Below, piece after piece: positions 8,349 to 17,731 of a DNA stretch of 40,027 nucleotides; the stretch's first letter is position 1, and the number at the start of each line of letters is the position of its first letter. The DNA comes from Lachnospiraceae bacterium. GTDB lineage: Bacteria > Bacillota > Clostridia > Lachnospirales > Lachnospiraceae. Made by a program: the position numbers and the translations under genes. The stretch covers positions 1 to 40,027 of the forward strand of contig JAILLI010000123.1 in assembly GCA_024693225.1 (NCBI GenBank). Direction: 5' to 3'. The notes beneath the pieces are model-generated. The model was not told where the DNA came from. It saw only the letters and a list, made by a program, of their open reading frames with translations, and ran no database searches.

Positions 8349-9539
8349 TCATTTCCCCAACATCTTCTCGATCAGATCCACATGATTCTTCTTTGTAAAA
8401 TGATTGTCGTAGTATCTTTTCGAATTCTTCCCGTATCTTGCAAAGTCACCTGCTGCGGCCATCCTGTCTGCTATACCTGCAAAAGCGGCCACATCCTCTG
8501 CGGGTGCACACAGTCCGCAGTCGGCCTCTTTTATCAGTGCTGCAGTCTCACCGTTTGCCGAGGCTATGACCGCCTTGCCCGCTGCCATATAAGACTGTAT
8601 CTTGCCCGGGAGCGTATAACTTATCGTATCATTGTCGGCAAGGGTTACTATCATGGCATCGGCCATCATGTAAAAACGCGGCATCTCTTCAACAGGAAGG
8701 CGGCCGTAAAATGTGATCTTATCCCCAAGTCCTTCCTTATCCGCGAGCTTCCTGCATTCATCAAGGGCAAAGCCGTCACCGACTATATGCCAGCGGATCC
8801 GCTCGTTCGATGTAAGCGTCGCCGCTTTTATTATCGTATCAACAGACTGCATCATACCGATATTTCCCGCAAAGACATAATCGACAGTCTCTTTTGTATC
8901 TGCCGCAGGGATACCGGATATATCCGAAAACAGTTCATCCGCGAACTGGGGTATGTGCATAAAGCGCCTGTTCGTGACATGAAGCTCTTCTATAAAATAC
9001 TTATTGAACATCCTTGATGTGTAGGCTATCGTGTATGCTCCCTTATATATCCGGATACTGACAAACTTCATGAAGCGGAAAAAGAAGCCTGTTTTTTTAA
9101 TACCCAGGCTTGCCAGGCTCTCCGGCCACAGATCGAGACAGTAGATCGCGATCTTCTTTGTTTTCGAAAACCACTTGGCAACATATGCGGGTATGGCCAT
9201 GAGAACGGGAGAAAGCTGGTATACGAATATAACATCATAGTCTTTTTTTATGGTCAGGGCTTTAAGCGATGCATGCCATACGAAGGAGACATAGTTTTTT
9301 GCCAGGCCGGTCTTACCCGGTGTCCTGGGGCGTTCACTGACTCGGATTATGTGCACGCCGTTTCTGACCTCATCCCTGTGCTCTTTGCCCCTGTATTCTT
9401 CGGGGATGACGCCCATGGGATAATTGGGCAGGCCCGTGAGTACAGTAACTTCATGGCCCCTCTTTACAAGCTCTTCGCATACCTCATGTATCCTGAAGGG
9501 CTCCGGATGATAGTACTGGCAGACGGTTAATATCTTCAT
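8349..9539 (-). CDS. Glycosyltransferase, GT4 family (WbuB-like)
   Basis: GT-B enzyme of 396 residues. The start MKILTVCQYYHPEPFRIHEV with LVKRGHEVTVLTGLPNYPMG resembles the WbuB/WcaI group of exopolysaccharide and O-antigen glycosyltransferases. The donor domain has YVFAGNIGMMQSVDTIIKAA near 218-237 and a sugar-nucleotide site around YTLPGKIQSYMAAGKAVIAS near 309-328. One hydrophobic patch (near 95-115) may touch the membrane. ATG at 9539 follows the epimerase stop by one base and uses an AGGAAA site inside that gene, implying coupled translation. Members often add N-acetylated amino sugars, but that is only a family tendency. Confidence 0.87.
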   Translation of the reverse strand: MKILTVCQYYHPEPFRIHEVCEELVKRGHEVTVLTGLPNYPMGVIPEEYRGKEHRDEVRNGVHIIRVSERPRTPGKTGLAKNYVSFVWHASLKALTIKKDYDVIFVYQLSPVLMAIPAYVAKWFSKTKKIAIYCLDLWPESLASLGIKKTGFFFRFMKFVSIRIYKGAYTIAYTSRMFNKYFIEELHVTNRRFMHIPQFADELFSDISGIPAADTKETVDYVFAGNIGMMQSVDTIIKAATLTSNERIRWHIVGDGFALDECRKLADKEGLGDKITFYGRLPVEEMPRFYMMADAMIVTLADNDTISYTLPGKIQSYMAAGKAVIASANGETAALIKEADCGLCAPAEDVAAFAGIADRMAAAGDFARYGKNSKRYYDNHFTKKNHVDLIEKMLGK

Positions 9540-9540
9540 A

Positions 9541-10482
9541 TCAGTTTTCCTGCCCCTTCTGTCCTCTGCCTTTTATCTCAAGGTATTGTCTGACTTCGTC
9601 ACCTATGGCGCTGCGAAATGTCCTCGGGGCATACCCGAAGTCCCTTGATGCTTCTTCATGGGGGTAGACCCTGGGTTCGCACAGACGCTGGACCTTTTCG
9701 CGAAGATCGATCCTGCCTATGGAGACAAGGTAGAAGAACCAGGCCCCGGCATATGCTATGGGGAAGGGAACGCTTACAAACCTCATCCTCCTGGACAGGT
9801 ATGCCCCTATCTCCGAGAGCATGTCCCGCAACATTATCTCTTCTCCACCCGAGAGTATGTAGTCGTGACCCCCCGTGATCTTTTCATTTACGAGTACGTC
9901 TAGATATGCCCGGCCGAGATCCTCGAAGTGTACCGGCTGAAGTTCGTACATGGCTCCGTTCACTACCGGCATGAAGGGCAGACGGTCCACCATTTTGATA
10001 AAGGATGCGACGTTCCTATCGCTCACCGTCCCGTATATCATGGTAGGGCGTAGTATGGTCAGGATGATGTTCTTGCTCTTGCACATCATGTAGACGAAAT
10101 CGTCTATGTTCCTGTATTCTTCCCCGGCCTCTTTATATTTTGAATATATGCCTGTCGTATGTACCGCGATCAGCCGCCTTACGAAATTGCCCGCTGCCGC
10201 GGTCGTAAGCTCTCTCGACCAGTGTATGCCCGCTATATGCACTATGGTATCGACCCCCAGAAGGGCTTCACCAAGAAAGGCCCCGTCCTCTAAGTCCCCG
10301 TACATCCTCTCCGGCGAAAAGGCGGCAAGGATATTCTCATCCCCCGGTCTTTCCTTATGAAGGAGCAGACGTATCCCTCCCGGGAACATGGTCTTTATCC
10401 TGTCCTCATTCATGGTCAGAAAGTGGGCGAAAGCCTGTCCCGACTTTCCTGTGATCCCTGTGATGGCAAGTACCTCGTACAT
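9541..10482 (-). CDS. NAD-dependent epimerase/dehydratase (SDR family)
   Basis: Extended short-chain dehydrogenase, 313 residues, probably making or modifying a nucleotide sugar for the glycosyltransferases around it. The Rossmann glycine motif is AITGITGKSGQAF near 6-18, the active-site pair is YSKYK (Y-x3-K), and ILRPTMIYG follows. A hydrophobic stretch (PFPIAYAGAWFFYLVSIG) near 248-265 is unusual for a soluble epimerase and suggests membrane contact, as in some proteins annotated as NDP-sugar epimerases in such clusters. A longer reading to 10554 overlaps the sugar transferase and adds a charged tail; ATG 10482 is 7 bases after that gene's stop and has AAGGAC in front, so it is preferred. 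Substrate is unknown. Confidence 0.82.
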   Translation of the reverse strand: MYEVLAITGITGKSGQAFAHFLTMNEDRIKTMFPGGIRLLLHKERPGDENILAAFSPERMYGDLEDGAFLGEALLGVDTIVHIAGIHWSRELTTAAAGNFVRRLIAVHTTGIYSKYKEAGEEYRNIDDFVYMMCKSKNIILTILRPTMIYGTVSDRNVASFIKMVDRLPFMPVVNGAMYELQPVHFEDLGRAYLDVLVNEKITGGHDYILSGGEEIMLRDMLSEIGAYLSRRMRFVSVPFPIAYAGAWFFYLVSIGRIDLREKVQRLCEPRVYPHEEASRDFGYAPRTFRSAIGDEVRQYLEIKGRGQKGQEN

Positions 10483-10489
10483 ACTGTCC

Positions 10490-11104
10490 TTATTCCCCCG
10501 ACTGTCCTTCTGTTTCCGAAGGTCCTCCCTCCGAAACTCCTTCCGCTGTCGCAACCTTGAAAAAAGACCTGAAAAAGCACTTCAGATCGAAGAGAAAACT
10601 CTGCTTTCTGACATATTCCCCGTCATAGGCCGCCTTGACCTCTATGGGGAGTTCATCACGTCCGTTGATCTGGGCCCAGCCCGTAAGACCCGGCTTTACA
10701 TCGTTTGCCCCGTACTTATCCCTCTCTTCGATAAGGTCGAACTGGTTCCACAGGGCGGGGCGGGGGCCCACAAAGCTCATATGGCCCGCAAAGATGTTAA
10801 AGAGCTGGGGCAGTTCATCGACCGAGTATTTCCTTATTTTCTCCTGGAAAGGGGTCATTATGGTCTTCGCATCCTTAAGCTCATGGGTAGGCGTATCACT
10901 GGGAGCATCCGTTGGCATGGACCGGAACTTTATTATCTGAAAATATGACTTATGTATGCCTATACGCTTCTGCCTGAAGAAAACAGGCCCCGGAGTATCA
11001 AGCTTGATCATGACCGCAACTGCTGCCATGGGGATGGCGGCAAAGACTATCCCCAGTCCGGAGAGCACTATATCTATTATCCTTTTGATGACCTTTTCGT
11101 ACAT
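10490..11104 (-). CDS. Priming undecaprenyl-phosphate sugar transferase (WcaJ/EpsL type)
   Basis: Polyisoprenyl-phosphate hexose-1-phosphate transferase of 204 residues, the short EpsL-like form lacking the large N-terminal domain of WbaP/WcaJ. Residues about 5-32 form the reentrant membrane helix (KRIIDIVLSGLGIVFAAIPM), followed by GPVFFRQKRIGIHKSYF and IIKFRSM, the catalytic DE pair in YSVDELPQLFNIF, and FVGPRPALW and VKPGLTGWAQINGRDELP. All key motifs are intact. It would load the first sugar onto undecaprenyl phosphate. GTG at 11110 is possible, but ATG 11104 lies 9 bases from an AAAGG site and is preferred. It starts within 10 bases of the uvrA stop, so it seems co-transcribed with uvrA. 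Confidence 0.93.
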   Translation of the reverse strand: MYEKVIKRIIDIVLSGLGIVFAAIPMAAVAVMIKLDTPGPVFFRQKRIGIHKSYFQIIKFRSMPTDAPSDTPTHELKDAKTIMTPFQEKIRKYSVDELPQLFNIFAGHMSFVGPRPALWNQFDLIEERDKYGANDVKPGLTGWAQINGRDELPIEVKAAYDGEYVRKQSFLFDLKCFFRSFFKVATAEGVSEGGPSETEGQSGE

Positions 11105-11110
11105 ATTCAC

Positions 11111-13957
11111 TTACCTTTTAACTTTGGACAGCATTGGGGCTATATAGAGACCCGTGTAGGAGGCCTTGTTCTTTGCCACCTGCTCGGGAGTCCCTGTAGC
11201 CACGACCGTACCGCCCCCGGCACCGCCTTCCGGTCCCAGGTCTATTATATGATCTGCACACTTTATGACATCCAGGTTATGCTCTATGACTATTACAGTA
11301 TTTCCGGCATCGGTAAGACGCATGAGTATATCGACCAGCCTGTGGACATCCGCAAAATGAAGGCCCGTTGTCGGCTCGTCAAGAATATAGATCGTCCTTC
11401 CCGTGCTCCTTCTTGACAGCTCCGTGGCCAGCTTGATACGCTGTGCTTCACCGCCGGACAGAGTTGTCGAAGGCTGGCCCAGCTTGATATATCCCAGACC
11501 CACTTCGCTTAAGGTCTCGATCTTGCGCCTGATGGAGGGAACGTTCTCAAAAAAGGGCAGGGCCTCGTCAACCGTCATATCCAGTACGTCATATATACTC
11601 TTCCCCTTATACTTTACCTCAAGGGTCTCCCTGTTGTACCTCTTTCCCTTGCAGAGCTCACAGGGAACATAGACATCGGGCAGGAAGTGCATCTCGATCT
11701 TTATTATACCATCTCCGCTGCAGGCTTCGCACCTGCCTCCCTTGACGTTAAAGGAAAACCTTCCCTTTGCATATCCCCTCTCCTTTGCATCCTTTGTCGC
11801 GGCAAAGATATCCCTGATAAGATCGAAGGCCCCGGTATATGTGGCCGGGTTGGACCTGGGAGTCCTGCCGATCGGGGACTGGTCTATGGCTATGACCTTG
11901 TCAAGGTTTTCAAGGCCCTTTATGGCCTCATGCTTTCCGGGAATGGTCCTTGCCCGGTTAAGGTCGTGGGCAAGACGTTTATAGAGTATCTCATTTATCA
12001 GTGAGCTCTTGCCCGAGCCCGATACTCCGGTAACGCAGGTGAAGACTCCCAGAGGTATCTCCACATCTATGTTCTTCAGGTTGTTCTCCGCAGCCCCTTT
12101 TATCTTAAGCTTCTTAGTGTAACTTCTCCGCGTCTTCGGGACCGGGATGAAGAGTTCTCCCTTAAGGTATTTGCCTGTCACCGATCCCGGGCAGTCCATG
12201 ATATCCTGCGCATTTCCGCATGCCACCACGCTCCCGCCCCCGGATCCGGCTCCGGGTCCTATATCCACTATATGATCCGCGGCCAGCATAGTATCCTCGT
12301 CATGCTCGACCACTATAAGGGTATTTCCCAGATCCCTCAGGTTCTTGAGGGCTCCCAGAAGCTTTCCGTTATCCCTCTGGTGAAGGCCTATGCTGGGCTC
12401 ATCCAGTATATAGGCGACCCCCACAAGACCCGATCCTATCTGTGTTGCCAGACGTATCCTCTGGGCCTCACCTCCCGAAAGAGAACCCGTCGCCCTTGAA
12501 AGGGTCAGATAGTCAAGTCCGACTTCGACCAGGAAGCCAAGCCTTGCCCTTATCTCCTTTAATATCCTTGAGCCTATGAGTTCCTGCTGTCTGGTAAGCT
12601 CCAGGGCGTCGATGAAGTCCTTGAGTTCAAGAATGGGCATACAGGTCATCTGGTGGATATTGAGGCCTCCGACCGTGACGGCAAGGGCGGCCGGCTTCAG
12701 CCTCATACCCTTACACTCGGGACATGGAGTGAACCTCATGAAGGTCTCATACTCGGCTTTTGAGCTCTCCGAAGAAGTCTCACGGTATCTTCTCTCCACG
12801 TTTTTGATAAGGCCTTCAAAGGGGACATCATAAACTCCTTCGCCCCGCATCCCCTTATAAGACACCTTCAGCACCTCTCCTCCGGTCCCGTCGATTATAA
12901 GGTCATGTACCCTCTGTGTGTATTTTTCAAAGGGGGTATCCAGGCTGAACCTGTACTTTTTGCTCATGGCATAAAGGGTCGCATAGGTAAAGCTGGTCCT
13001 GTCATTGCAGGACTGCCATCCCGGGACCACTATGGCCCCTTCCATTATGGAAAGAGACCTGTCGGGTATCATGAGATACTCGTCAAACTTCATCTTATAT
13101 CCCAGACCCGAACATGCCTCGCAGGCTCCGAAGGGATTGTTGAAGGAAAAGCTCCTCGGCTCTATCTCATCTATGCTTATGTTGCAGTCCGGGCAGGAGA
13201 AGGACTGTGAAAAGGACAGCTGGTCACCATCCGCGACATCGACATATACAAGTCCGTCGGTAAGGCCCATAACGGTCTCAAGCGAATCGGTAAGCCTCCT
13301 TGTTATACCTTCCCTGACCACCAGACGGTCCACTATGATCTCTATGTTATGCTTGACGTTCTTATCGAGCTTTATCTCCTCGGACAGTTCATATATGGAC
13401 CCGTCAACACGGGCTCTTACAAAGCCGCTCCGAAGGGCTCTCTCAAAGACCTTGGAATGTTCTCCCTTACGTCCTCTTACGACGGGTGCCATAAGCTGTA
13501 TCTTTGTCCCTTCGGGAAGGGCCATGATGGTATCTGCCATCTGGTCCACGCTCTGGCGTTTTATCTCCTTGCCGCAGTTGGGGCAGTGGGGTATACCGAT
13601 CCTGGCAAAAAGGAGGCGGAAATAGTCATATATCTCCGTTACAGTTCCCACGGTTGACCTGGGGTTACGGTTGGTCGACTTCTGGTCTATGGATATGGCC
13701 GGGGGCAGACCGTCAATGGAATCGACATCCGGTTTTTCCATCTGGCCAAGGAACTGCCTGGCATAGGAAGACAGGGATTCCATATATCTCCTCTGTCCCT
13801 CCGCGTATATGGTATCAAAGGCCAGAGAGGATTTTCCGGATCCCGACAGCCCCGTGAGCACGACGAACTCGTTACGGGGTATGTCTATATCTATGTTCTT
13901 AAGATTGTGTTCCCTTGCTCCCCTTATCCTTATCATGGGGTTTATTTTTTCAACCAT
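11111..13957 (-). CDS. uvrA: Excinuclease ABC subunit A
   Basis: Damage-sensing ATPase of nucleotide excision repair, 948 residues, full length. Two ABC modules: Walker [13 protein letters not shown] at 36-47 and [14 protein letters not shown] near 640; signature [14 protein letters not shown] in the first half and [15 protein letters not shown] in the second; Walker [14 protein letters not shown] and [13 protein letters not shown]. Zinc modules have CPDC...CEAC and CEAC...CELC pairs. ATG at 13957 overlaps the DHHW gene by 8 bases and has a GAGGTAAG site. In many Firmicutes uvrA directly follows uvrB; here three surface-polysaccharide genes lie between them and more follow. No SOS box was found directly in front of uvrA, so it probably depends on the uvrB promoter. 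Confidence 0.98.
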   Translation of the reverse strand: MVEKINPMIRIRGAREHNLKNIDIDIPRNEFVVLTGLSGSGKSSLAFDTIYAEGQRRYMESLSSYARQFLGQMEKPDVDSIDGLPPAISIDQKSTNRNPRSTVGTVTEIYDYFRLLFARIGIPHCPNCGKEIKRQSVDQMADTIMALPEGTKIQLMAPVVRGRKGEHSKVFERALRSGFVRARVDGSIYELSEEIKLDKNVKHNIEIIVDRLVVREGITRRLTDSLETVMGLTDGLVYVDVADGDQLSFSQSFSCPDCNISIDEIEPRSFSFNNPFGACEACSGLGYKMKFDEYLMIPDRSLSIMEGAIVVPGWQSCNDRTSFTYATLYAMSKKYRFSLDTPFEKYTQRVHDLIIDGTGGEVLKVSYKGMRGEGVYDVPFEGLIKNVERRYRETSSESSKAEYETFMRFTPCPECKGMRLKPAALAVTVGGLNIHQMTCMPILELKDFIDALELTRQQELIGSRILKEIRARLGFLVEVGLDYLTLSRATGSLSGGEAQRIRLATQIGSGLVGVAYILDEPSIGLHQRDNGKLLGALKNLRDLGNTLIVVEHDEDTMLAADHIVDIGPGAGSGGGSVVACGNAQDIMDCPGSVTGKYLKGELFIPVPKTRRSYTKKLKIKGAAENNLKNIDVEIPLGVFTCVTGVSGSGKSSLINEILYKRLAHDLNRARTIPGKHEAIKGLENLDKVIAIDQSPIGRTPRSNPATYTGAFDLIRDIFAATKDAKERGYAKGRFSFNVKGGRCEACSGDGIIKIEMHFLPDVYVPCELCKGKRYNRETLEVKYKGKSIYDVLDMTVDEALPFFENVPSIRRKIETLSEVGLGYIKLGQPSTTLSGGEAQRIKLATELSRRSTGRTIYILDEPTTGLHFADVHRLVDILMRLTDAGNTVIVIEHNLDVIKCADHIIDLGPEGGAGGGTVVATGTPEQVAKNKASYTGLYIAPMLSKVKR

Positions 13958-15470
13958 CGTATCTTACCTCAAATGTTTCAAGCAGGTATGTCTCGCCCTT
14001 ATCCTCGCTGTATGCAAAGAGCTCTATCTGAGACTGGGCCATGAACCTGCGCTGTATGCTAAGCGAAAACCTCCTGATCCCTTCCTCCTCGGACTGCCTG
14101 TGGAGTTTTGAATAATCCGTTTCAATGCACTCATCCTCGGTCCTGGCATAAACATCATACCTTCCCTGATCCTTACCAAAGAGGACGGCGTCCAATCTGA
14201 ATATTGATGTCGTATCATCAGGATCTATATATATGACATTGCCATCGACCCTGCCTCCCGATGTGGATGTGACCTCATAGGACAGGCCGGGGTTTTGCGA
14301 AAAGTTTCCGTCACCCTTGTAGGCGGGTTCGTAATAATATCCGGTAAAATCGCTGGTTAGGGGCATCTCTCCGGAGATGGACCTTTCAGCAGTCTCGAAT
14401 ATGACCATATCGGGGAAGACAAGATTTACAAAATACTGGACATAGTCGTAATTCTGCCTGTGGACGAAATAAACCTCCTTAAAGCGGTTATCGTAAAACT
14501 TCTGGTAGGACTGGAAATAACTGTCGGTAAATACCAGGAGCCTCCTGTTATTGGGAGCAGTCTCATTTATATGGTGGGAATAGAAATTATCGGTCTCACA
14601 GACCATGGACGGCCGGAGCAGCTCCGTATAATCCGCGGTCTGATCATCCCTGAGACTGTAAAGGACAACGTCCTCGTCTATGGAAAATTTGGCATTGTCA
14701 AGGCTGTCCACATGGACCGTCTCCAGATCGAAATTCTCAGCCTTAAGGGGCGGGACGTCATCAAACCATTCCTGAATCTTCTCGTCTATCAGAAGATGTC
14801 CTATAAAGGCCCCCCTGTCATTCCAGTGGGTGACGTCATAGAGCTTGTTGTAGAGCAGGTCCCCTCCCTTGGCCGCAAGTATCTCCTCCTTGGGGTCTAT
14901 ATAGCAGACATCCGTTTTGGCCATGGACTTATCCAGATGATCGAGCACGGACTCTTTTGTCGTGTCAACATTTACCGTCTTTGGGAAATACTCCGGATAT
15001 ATGGTCTTCTTGTCCGGGCAGACAAAGTAGAGGAATCTTATGTCCTTGGAGGCCAGGTAATCATTTGTCTTTGAAAGGAAGGATACCATGCTGTCTATAT
15101 ACTGCGGGTCGGTATTTTGCCTCTGATAGGCCGCTATGTATTCCTTGTCCTTGTAATATATATGCCCTTCCTCGCCCCACATGAAAAGGGGATTGACCAT
15201 GGCTCCGAAGAGGGAATTGTTGGCCTCCGTATAGGCGGCTATGGCACTTTCCCTGAAACCTATCCTGTCACTTACATAGTTGTAGACGGACTTCATGTAG
15301 TCTTCGGAAAATTCAAATTCCGGCCAGTCCTCAAGCTTCTTGTTCTCATATTCAGAGACCTGGTCACTCTTAAAGTTCATAAAGATGACCGGAAGGATGA
15401 GCAGTATCACAAAGACTGCCGGGAAGATGGCAGACGATATATTCTTTTTTATGGTTTCCGTTTTTATCAT
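13950..15470 (-). CDS. DHHW/AlgJ-like SGNH-type O-acetylation protein
   Basis: Membrane-anchored extracytoplasmic protein of 506 residues, DHHW family (related to AlgJ/AlgX). One N-terminal transmembrane helix near 14-31 ([19 protein letters not shown]), then a region with [13 protein letters not shown] and a [12 protein letters not shown] motif near 211-222, the D-x-x-H pair of the SGNH-like active site, and [10 protein letters not shown] near 313-322 carrying the probable nucleophile serine. The last ~130 residues look like a beta-rich carbohydrate-binding part. It would take the acetyl group passed outward by the MBOAT partner and place it on a polysaccharide. TTG at 15482 overlapping the MBOAT stop is the longest start; ATG 15470 with GAGTGA in front is taken here. 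Polymer target unknown. Confidence 0.83.
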   Translation of the reverse strand: MIKTETIKKNISSAIFPAVFVILLILPVIFMNFKSDQVSEYENKKLEDWPEFEFSEDYMKSVYNYVSDRIGFRESAIAAYTEANNSLFGAMVNPLFMWGEEGHIYYKDKEYIAAYQRQNTDPQYIDSMVSFLSKTNDYLASKDIRFLYFVCPDKKTIYPEYFPKTVNVDTTKESVLDHLDKSMAKTDVCYIDPKEEILAAKGGDLLYNKLYDVTHWNDRGAFIGHLLIDEKIQEWFDDVPPLKAENFDLETVHVDSLDNAKFSIDEDVVLYSLRDDQTADYTELLRPSMVCETDNFYSHHINETAPNNRRLLVFTDSYFQSYQKFYDNRFKEVYFVHRQNYDYVQYFVNLVFPDMVIFETAERSISGEMPLTSDFTGYYYEPAYKGDGNFSQNPGLSYEVTSTSGGRVDGNVIYIDPDDTTSIFRLDAVLFGKDQGRYDVYARTEDECIETDYSKLHRQSEEEGIRRFSLSIQRRFMAQSQIELFAYSEDKGETYLLETFEVRYDG

Positions 15471-15478
15471 ATGATCAC

Positions 15479-16951
15479 TCAAAACTGAAAATATATAAAA
15501 GGTGTATATGTACTGTTGACAATGAATATATAGCTTATGACCAGGAGCAGGATAAGGACCACATGCCGTATGACCCTCGGAAGGGTATCCTCACTTCCTG
15601 TAAGGCAGGCTATGCGGACGGACAGATGCCTTGGCAGTACCTGGGCCCAGGGAACACATGCGATAAGGGCTATGACCAGGAAGAAGGCCAGCCTGGCATC
15701 AAGGAAAAAACCTGCTGCAAATGCATCATAATCGTGATGTCCCGGAATGAACATGACTTTTATGTACGAAAGAGCCTTACCGATATCCTCGATCTTGAAA
15801 AGCACCCATCCCAGCATGACCGCAAGGGTCGTATATGCCCATCCCAGAAAGTCTGCAAGGACGGCAGGAAGCTTACCTTCCGTCTTTTTGTTCCTGAAGA
15901 CCCGTTCAATGAGCATGAAGAGCCCGTGCCACAGGCCCCACACCAGGAAGCCCCAGGCAGCCCCGTGCCAGATACCCGTTGCAAGAAAGACTATGAGAAG
16001 GTTTATGTATACGTTCCCCCGTCTGGAACCTCCAAGCGGTATGTAGAGGTAATCACGGAACCAGTTGGAAAGGGATATGTGCCACCTTCTCCAGAATTCG
16101 GTCACGGACCGGGATATATAAGGATAGTTGAAGTTCTCCCTGAAAGTAAATCCGAACATATGGCCCAAACCTATGGCCATATCCGTGTATCCCGAAAAAT
16201 CAAAATATATCTGCAGGGTATAGAGCAGGGCTCCCAGCCAGGCTATGGCGCAGGTCATGTTGGCGGGCTCTACCGCAAATATCTTGTCAGCCACCTCGCC
16301 AAGCGTGTTTGCTATGATTACCTTTTTTGCAAGTCCCACTATGAACCTCTCGATACCCCGGGTGAATTCGCCCCTGCTTATACCGGGATTATCAAGCCTC
16401 TCCTTTACATCACCGTACCTTATTATGGGACCCTGCAGAAGCTGGGGGAACATGGCTATATAAAGGGCAAAGCTGATCAGGTTGGGAGTATAGACAGGTT
16501 CCTTACGGTAGACGTCTATGATATAGGACATGCACTGGAATGTATAAAAGGAAATGCCCAGAGGCAGTATGATATCCGGTATGGCCTTATCCCCACCGTT
16601 CAGACTGTTTAAGGTCTCTATGAGCATACCCGTGTATTTAAAATATATAAGGGATCCGGCATTGGCTGTTACGGCAGCGATCAGGATGACCTTCTGCAGG
16701 GCGGGATGGTATGGCCCCTCCTCTTCTTTTGCGGAAGATGATGAGCCTGTCTTATATATGAGTACTCCGAAGAGGAAGTTGATGACTATTGAAAGGACAA
16801 GGTAGATCAGATGGTGTAAGCCGCCGCAGGCATAAAAAACAAGGCTCGCAACGAGCAAAAAGACGTTGCGGCACCTTCGGGGCAGGATATAATAGCCGGC
16901 CAGTACCGCCGGCAGGAACATACACAAAAATATAACCGAGCTGAAAACCAT
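15479..16951 (-). CDS. MBOAT family membrane O-acyltransferase (AlgI/PatA-like)
   Basis: Polytopic membrane protein of 490 residues with about ten or more hydrophobic helices. It moves an acyl group, usually acetyl, across the membrane for polysaccharide O-acetylation. Landmarks are PLGISFYTFQCMSYIIDVYR near 150-169, FFRDYLYIPLGGSRRG-like sequence near 290-305, and TGIWHGAAWGFLVWGLWHG near 320-340 with the catalytic histidine. The order MBOAT then DHHW protein is the standard two-gene O-acetylation pair. Its ATG shares a base with the stop of the polyprenol-sugar synthase (TAATG), so translation is coupled. dltB was considered, but no dltA, dltC or dltD is nearby and the partner is a DHHW protein. 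Confidence 0.92.
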   Translation of the reverse strand: MVFSSVIFLCMFLPAVLAGYYILPRRCRNVFLLVASLVFYACGGLHHLIYLVLSIVINFLFGVLIYKTGSSSSAKEEEGPYHPALQKVILIAAVTANAGSLIYFKYTGMLIETLNSLNGGDKAIPDIILPLGISFYTFQCMSYIIDVYRKEPVYTPNLISFALYIAMFPQLLQGPIIRYGDVKERLDNPGISRGEFTRGIERFIVGLAKKVIIANTLGEVADKIFAVEPANMTCAIAWLGALLYTLQIYFDFSGYTDMAIGLGHMFGFTFRENFNYPYISRSVTEFWRRWHISLSNWFRDYLYIPLGGSRRGNVYINLLIVFLATGIWHGAAWGFLVWGLWHGLFMLIERVFRNKKTEGKLPAVLADFLGWAYTTLAVMLGWVLFKIEDIGKALSYIKVMFIPGHHDYDAFAAGFFLDARLAFFLVIALIACVPWAQVLPRHLSVRIACLTGSEDTLPRVIRHVVLILLLVISYIFIVNSTYTPFIYFQF

Positions 16952-17712
16952 TATCCGATTTTTTCCAATTCACTTTTGAGCTTACGGGGGGACCATCTTA
17001 TCACAGTAGTATCCTTCTGCTTTTTGCCCCTTTTCATAAGATCGGCCACCTGCTTCAGATACTCGGCCGTGACCTTTGAAGACAGCTTTGATTCCCCGGC
17101 GGGACGGGCCTGAAACCTGTAAGGGATCTCAACCACCGTATTGTATGATCCCATGGCAAGGACCTCCACCATGATCTTCCAGCCTATGGGGCGAAGATCG
17201 GCTCCCTCTATAACACTGCGCCTGAACATGAAGAGACCGCTCGTGGGATCCGTGATCTTGCGAAGGGATGGCAGGGCTATCTTGCCTATATATCTGGCCA
17301 CGGCAGATACAAGCTTTCTGTAGGGACCCAGTCCTCCGTCGCTCCCTCCCGGGATAAAGCGGGAAGGTATGCAGAAATCGGCACCCGTCTCCATGACGGC
17401 ATACATGGACCGCAGTATTGCGGGCGGATGCTGGAGATCCGCGTCCATAACGGCCAGATAATCCCCCTTTGCAAGGGCAAATCCGGCCAGGACCGCTGTC
17501 GCAAGTCCCTTTTCGGTCTCCCTGTGTTTCATCCTCACATGGGGGTTTTCCTCCATGACAGTCTGTATCCTCTTCGGGGTATCATCTGTGCTGTCATCCA
17601 CAAAAATGACCTCATAATCTATCCCCCGGAGCGAATAATCGATCTGGTTCACAAGATTTCCGACGTTCTCTTCTTCATTGTATGTCGGTACGACTATGGA
17701 AATAGTGCTCAA
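16951..17712 (-). CDS. Polyprenol monophosphomannose synthase-like GT2 glycosyltransferase
   Basis: GT2 enzyme of 253 residues of the dolichyl/polyprenyl-phosphate mannose synthase type. ISIVVPTYNEEENVGNLV at 4-21, VIFVDDSTDDTP near 35-46, the metal motif VMDADLQHPP near 87-96, and the acceptor loop SRFIPGGSDGG near 117-127 are all present. The C-terminal two-helix membrane domain found in some homologues is absent; the protein ends in a basic tail. It should transfer a sugar from a nucleotide donor to undecaprenyl phosphate, providing a lipid-linked monosaccharide for use outside the membrane. The start is TTG at 17712, supported by a strong GGAGGATAAGAA site. It begins 19 bases after uvrB. 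Confidence 0.87.
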   Translation of the reverse strand: MSTISIVVPTYNEEENVGNLVNQIDYSLRGIDYEVIFVDDSTDDTPKRIQTVMEENPHVRMKHRETEKGLATAVLAGFALAKGDYLAVMDADLQHPPAILRSMYAVMETGADFCIPSRFIPGGSDGGLGPYRKLVSAVARYIGKIALPSLRKITDPTSGLFMFRRSVIEGADLRPIGWKIMVEVLAMGSYNTVVEIPYRFQARPAGESKLSSKVTAEYLKQVADLMKRGKKQKDTTVIRWSPRKLKSELEKIG

Positions 17713-17731
17713 TTCTTATCCTCCGGCTTTT

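Noticed and set aside
10483-10554. N-terminal extension of the epimerase
   Set aside because: It overlaps the priming transferase in another frame and is a charged tail. ATG 10482 has a ribosome site and the Rossmann motif starts six residues later.
15563-16612. Long plus-strand frame of 349 codons opposite the MBOAT gene
   Set aside because: It is antisense to a well-supported MBOAT protein; its translation is low-complexity and has no domain. Such frames arise from the codon bias of the real gene.
15479-16951. DltB (teichoic acid D-alanylation) for the MBOAT protein
   Set aside because: There is no dltA, dltC or dltD nearby, and the neighbour is a DHHW protein of the AlgI/AlgJ type.
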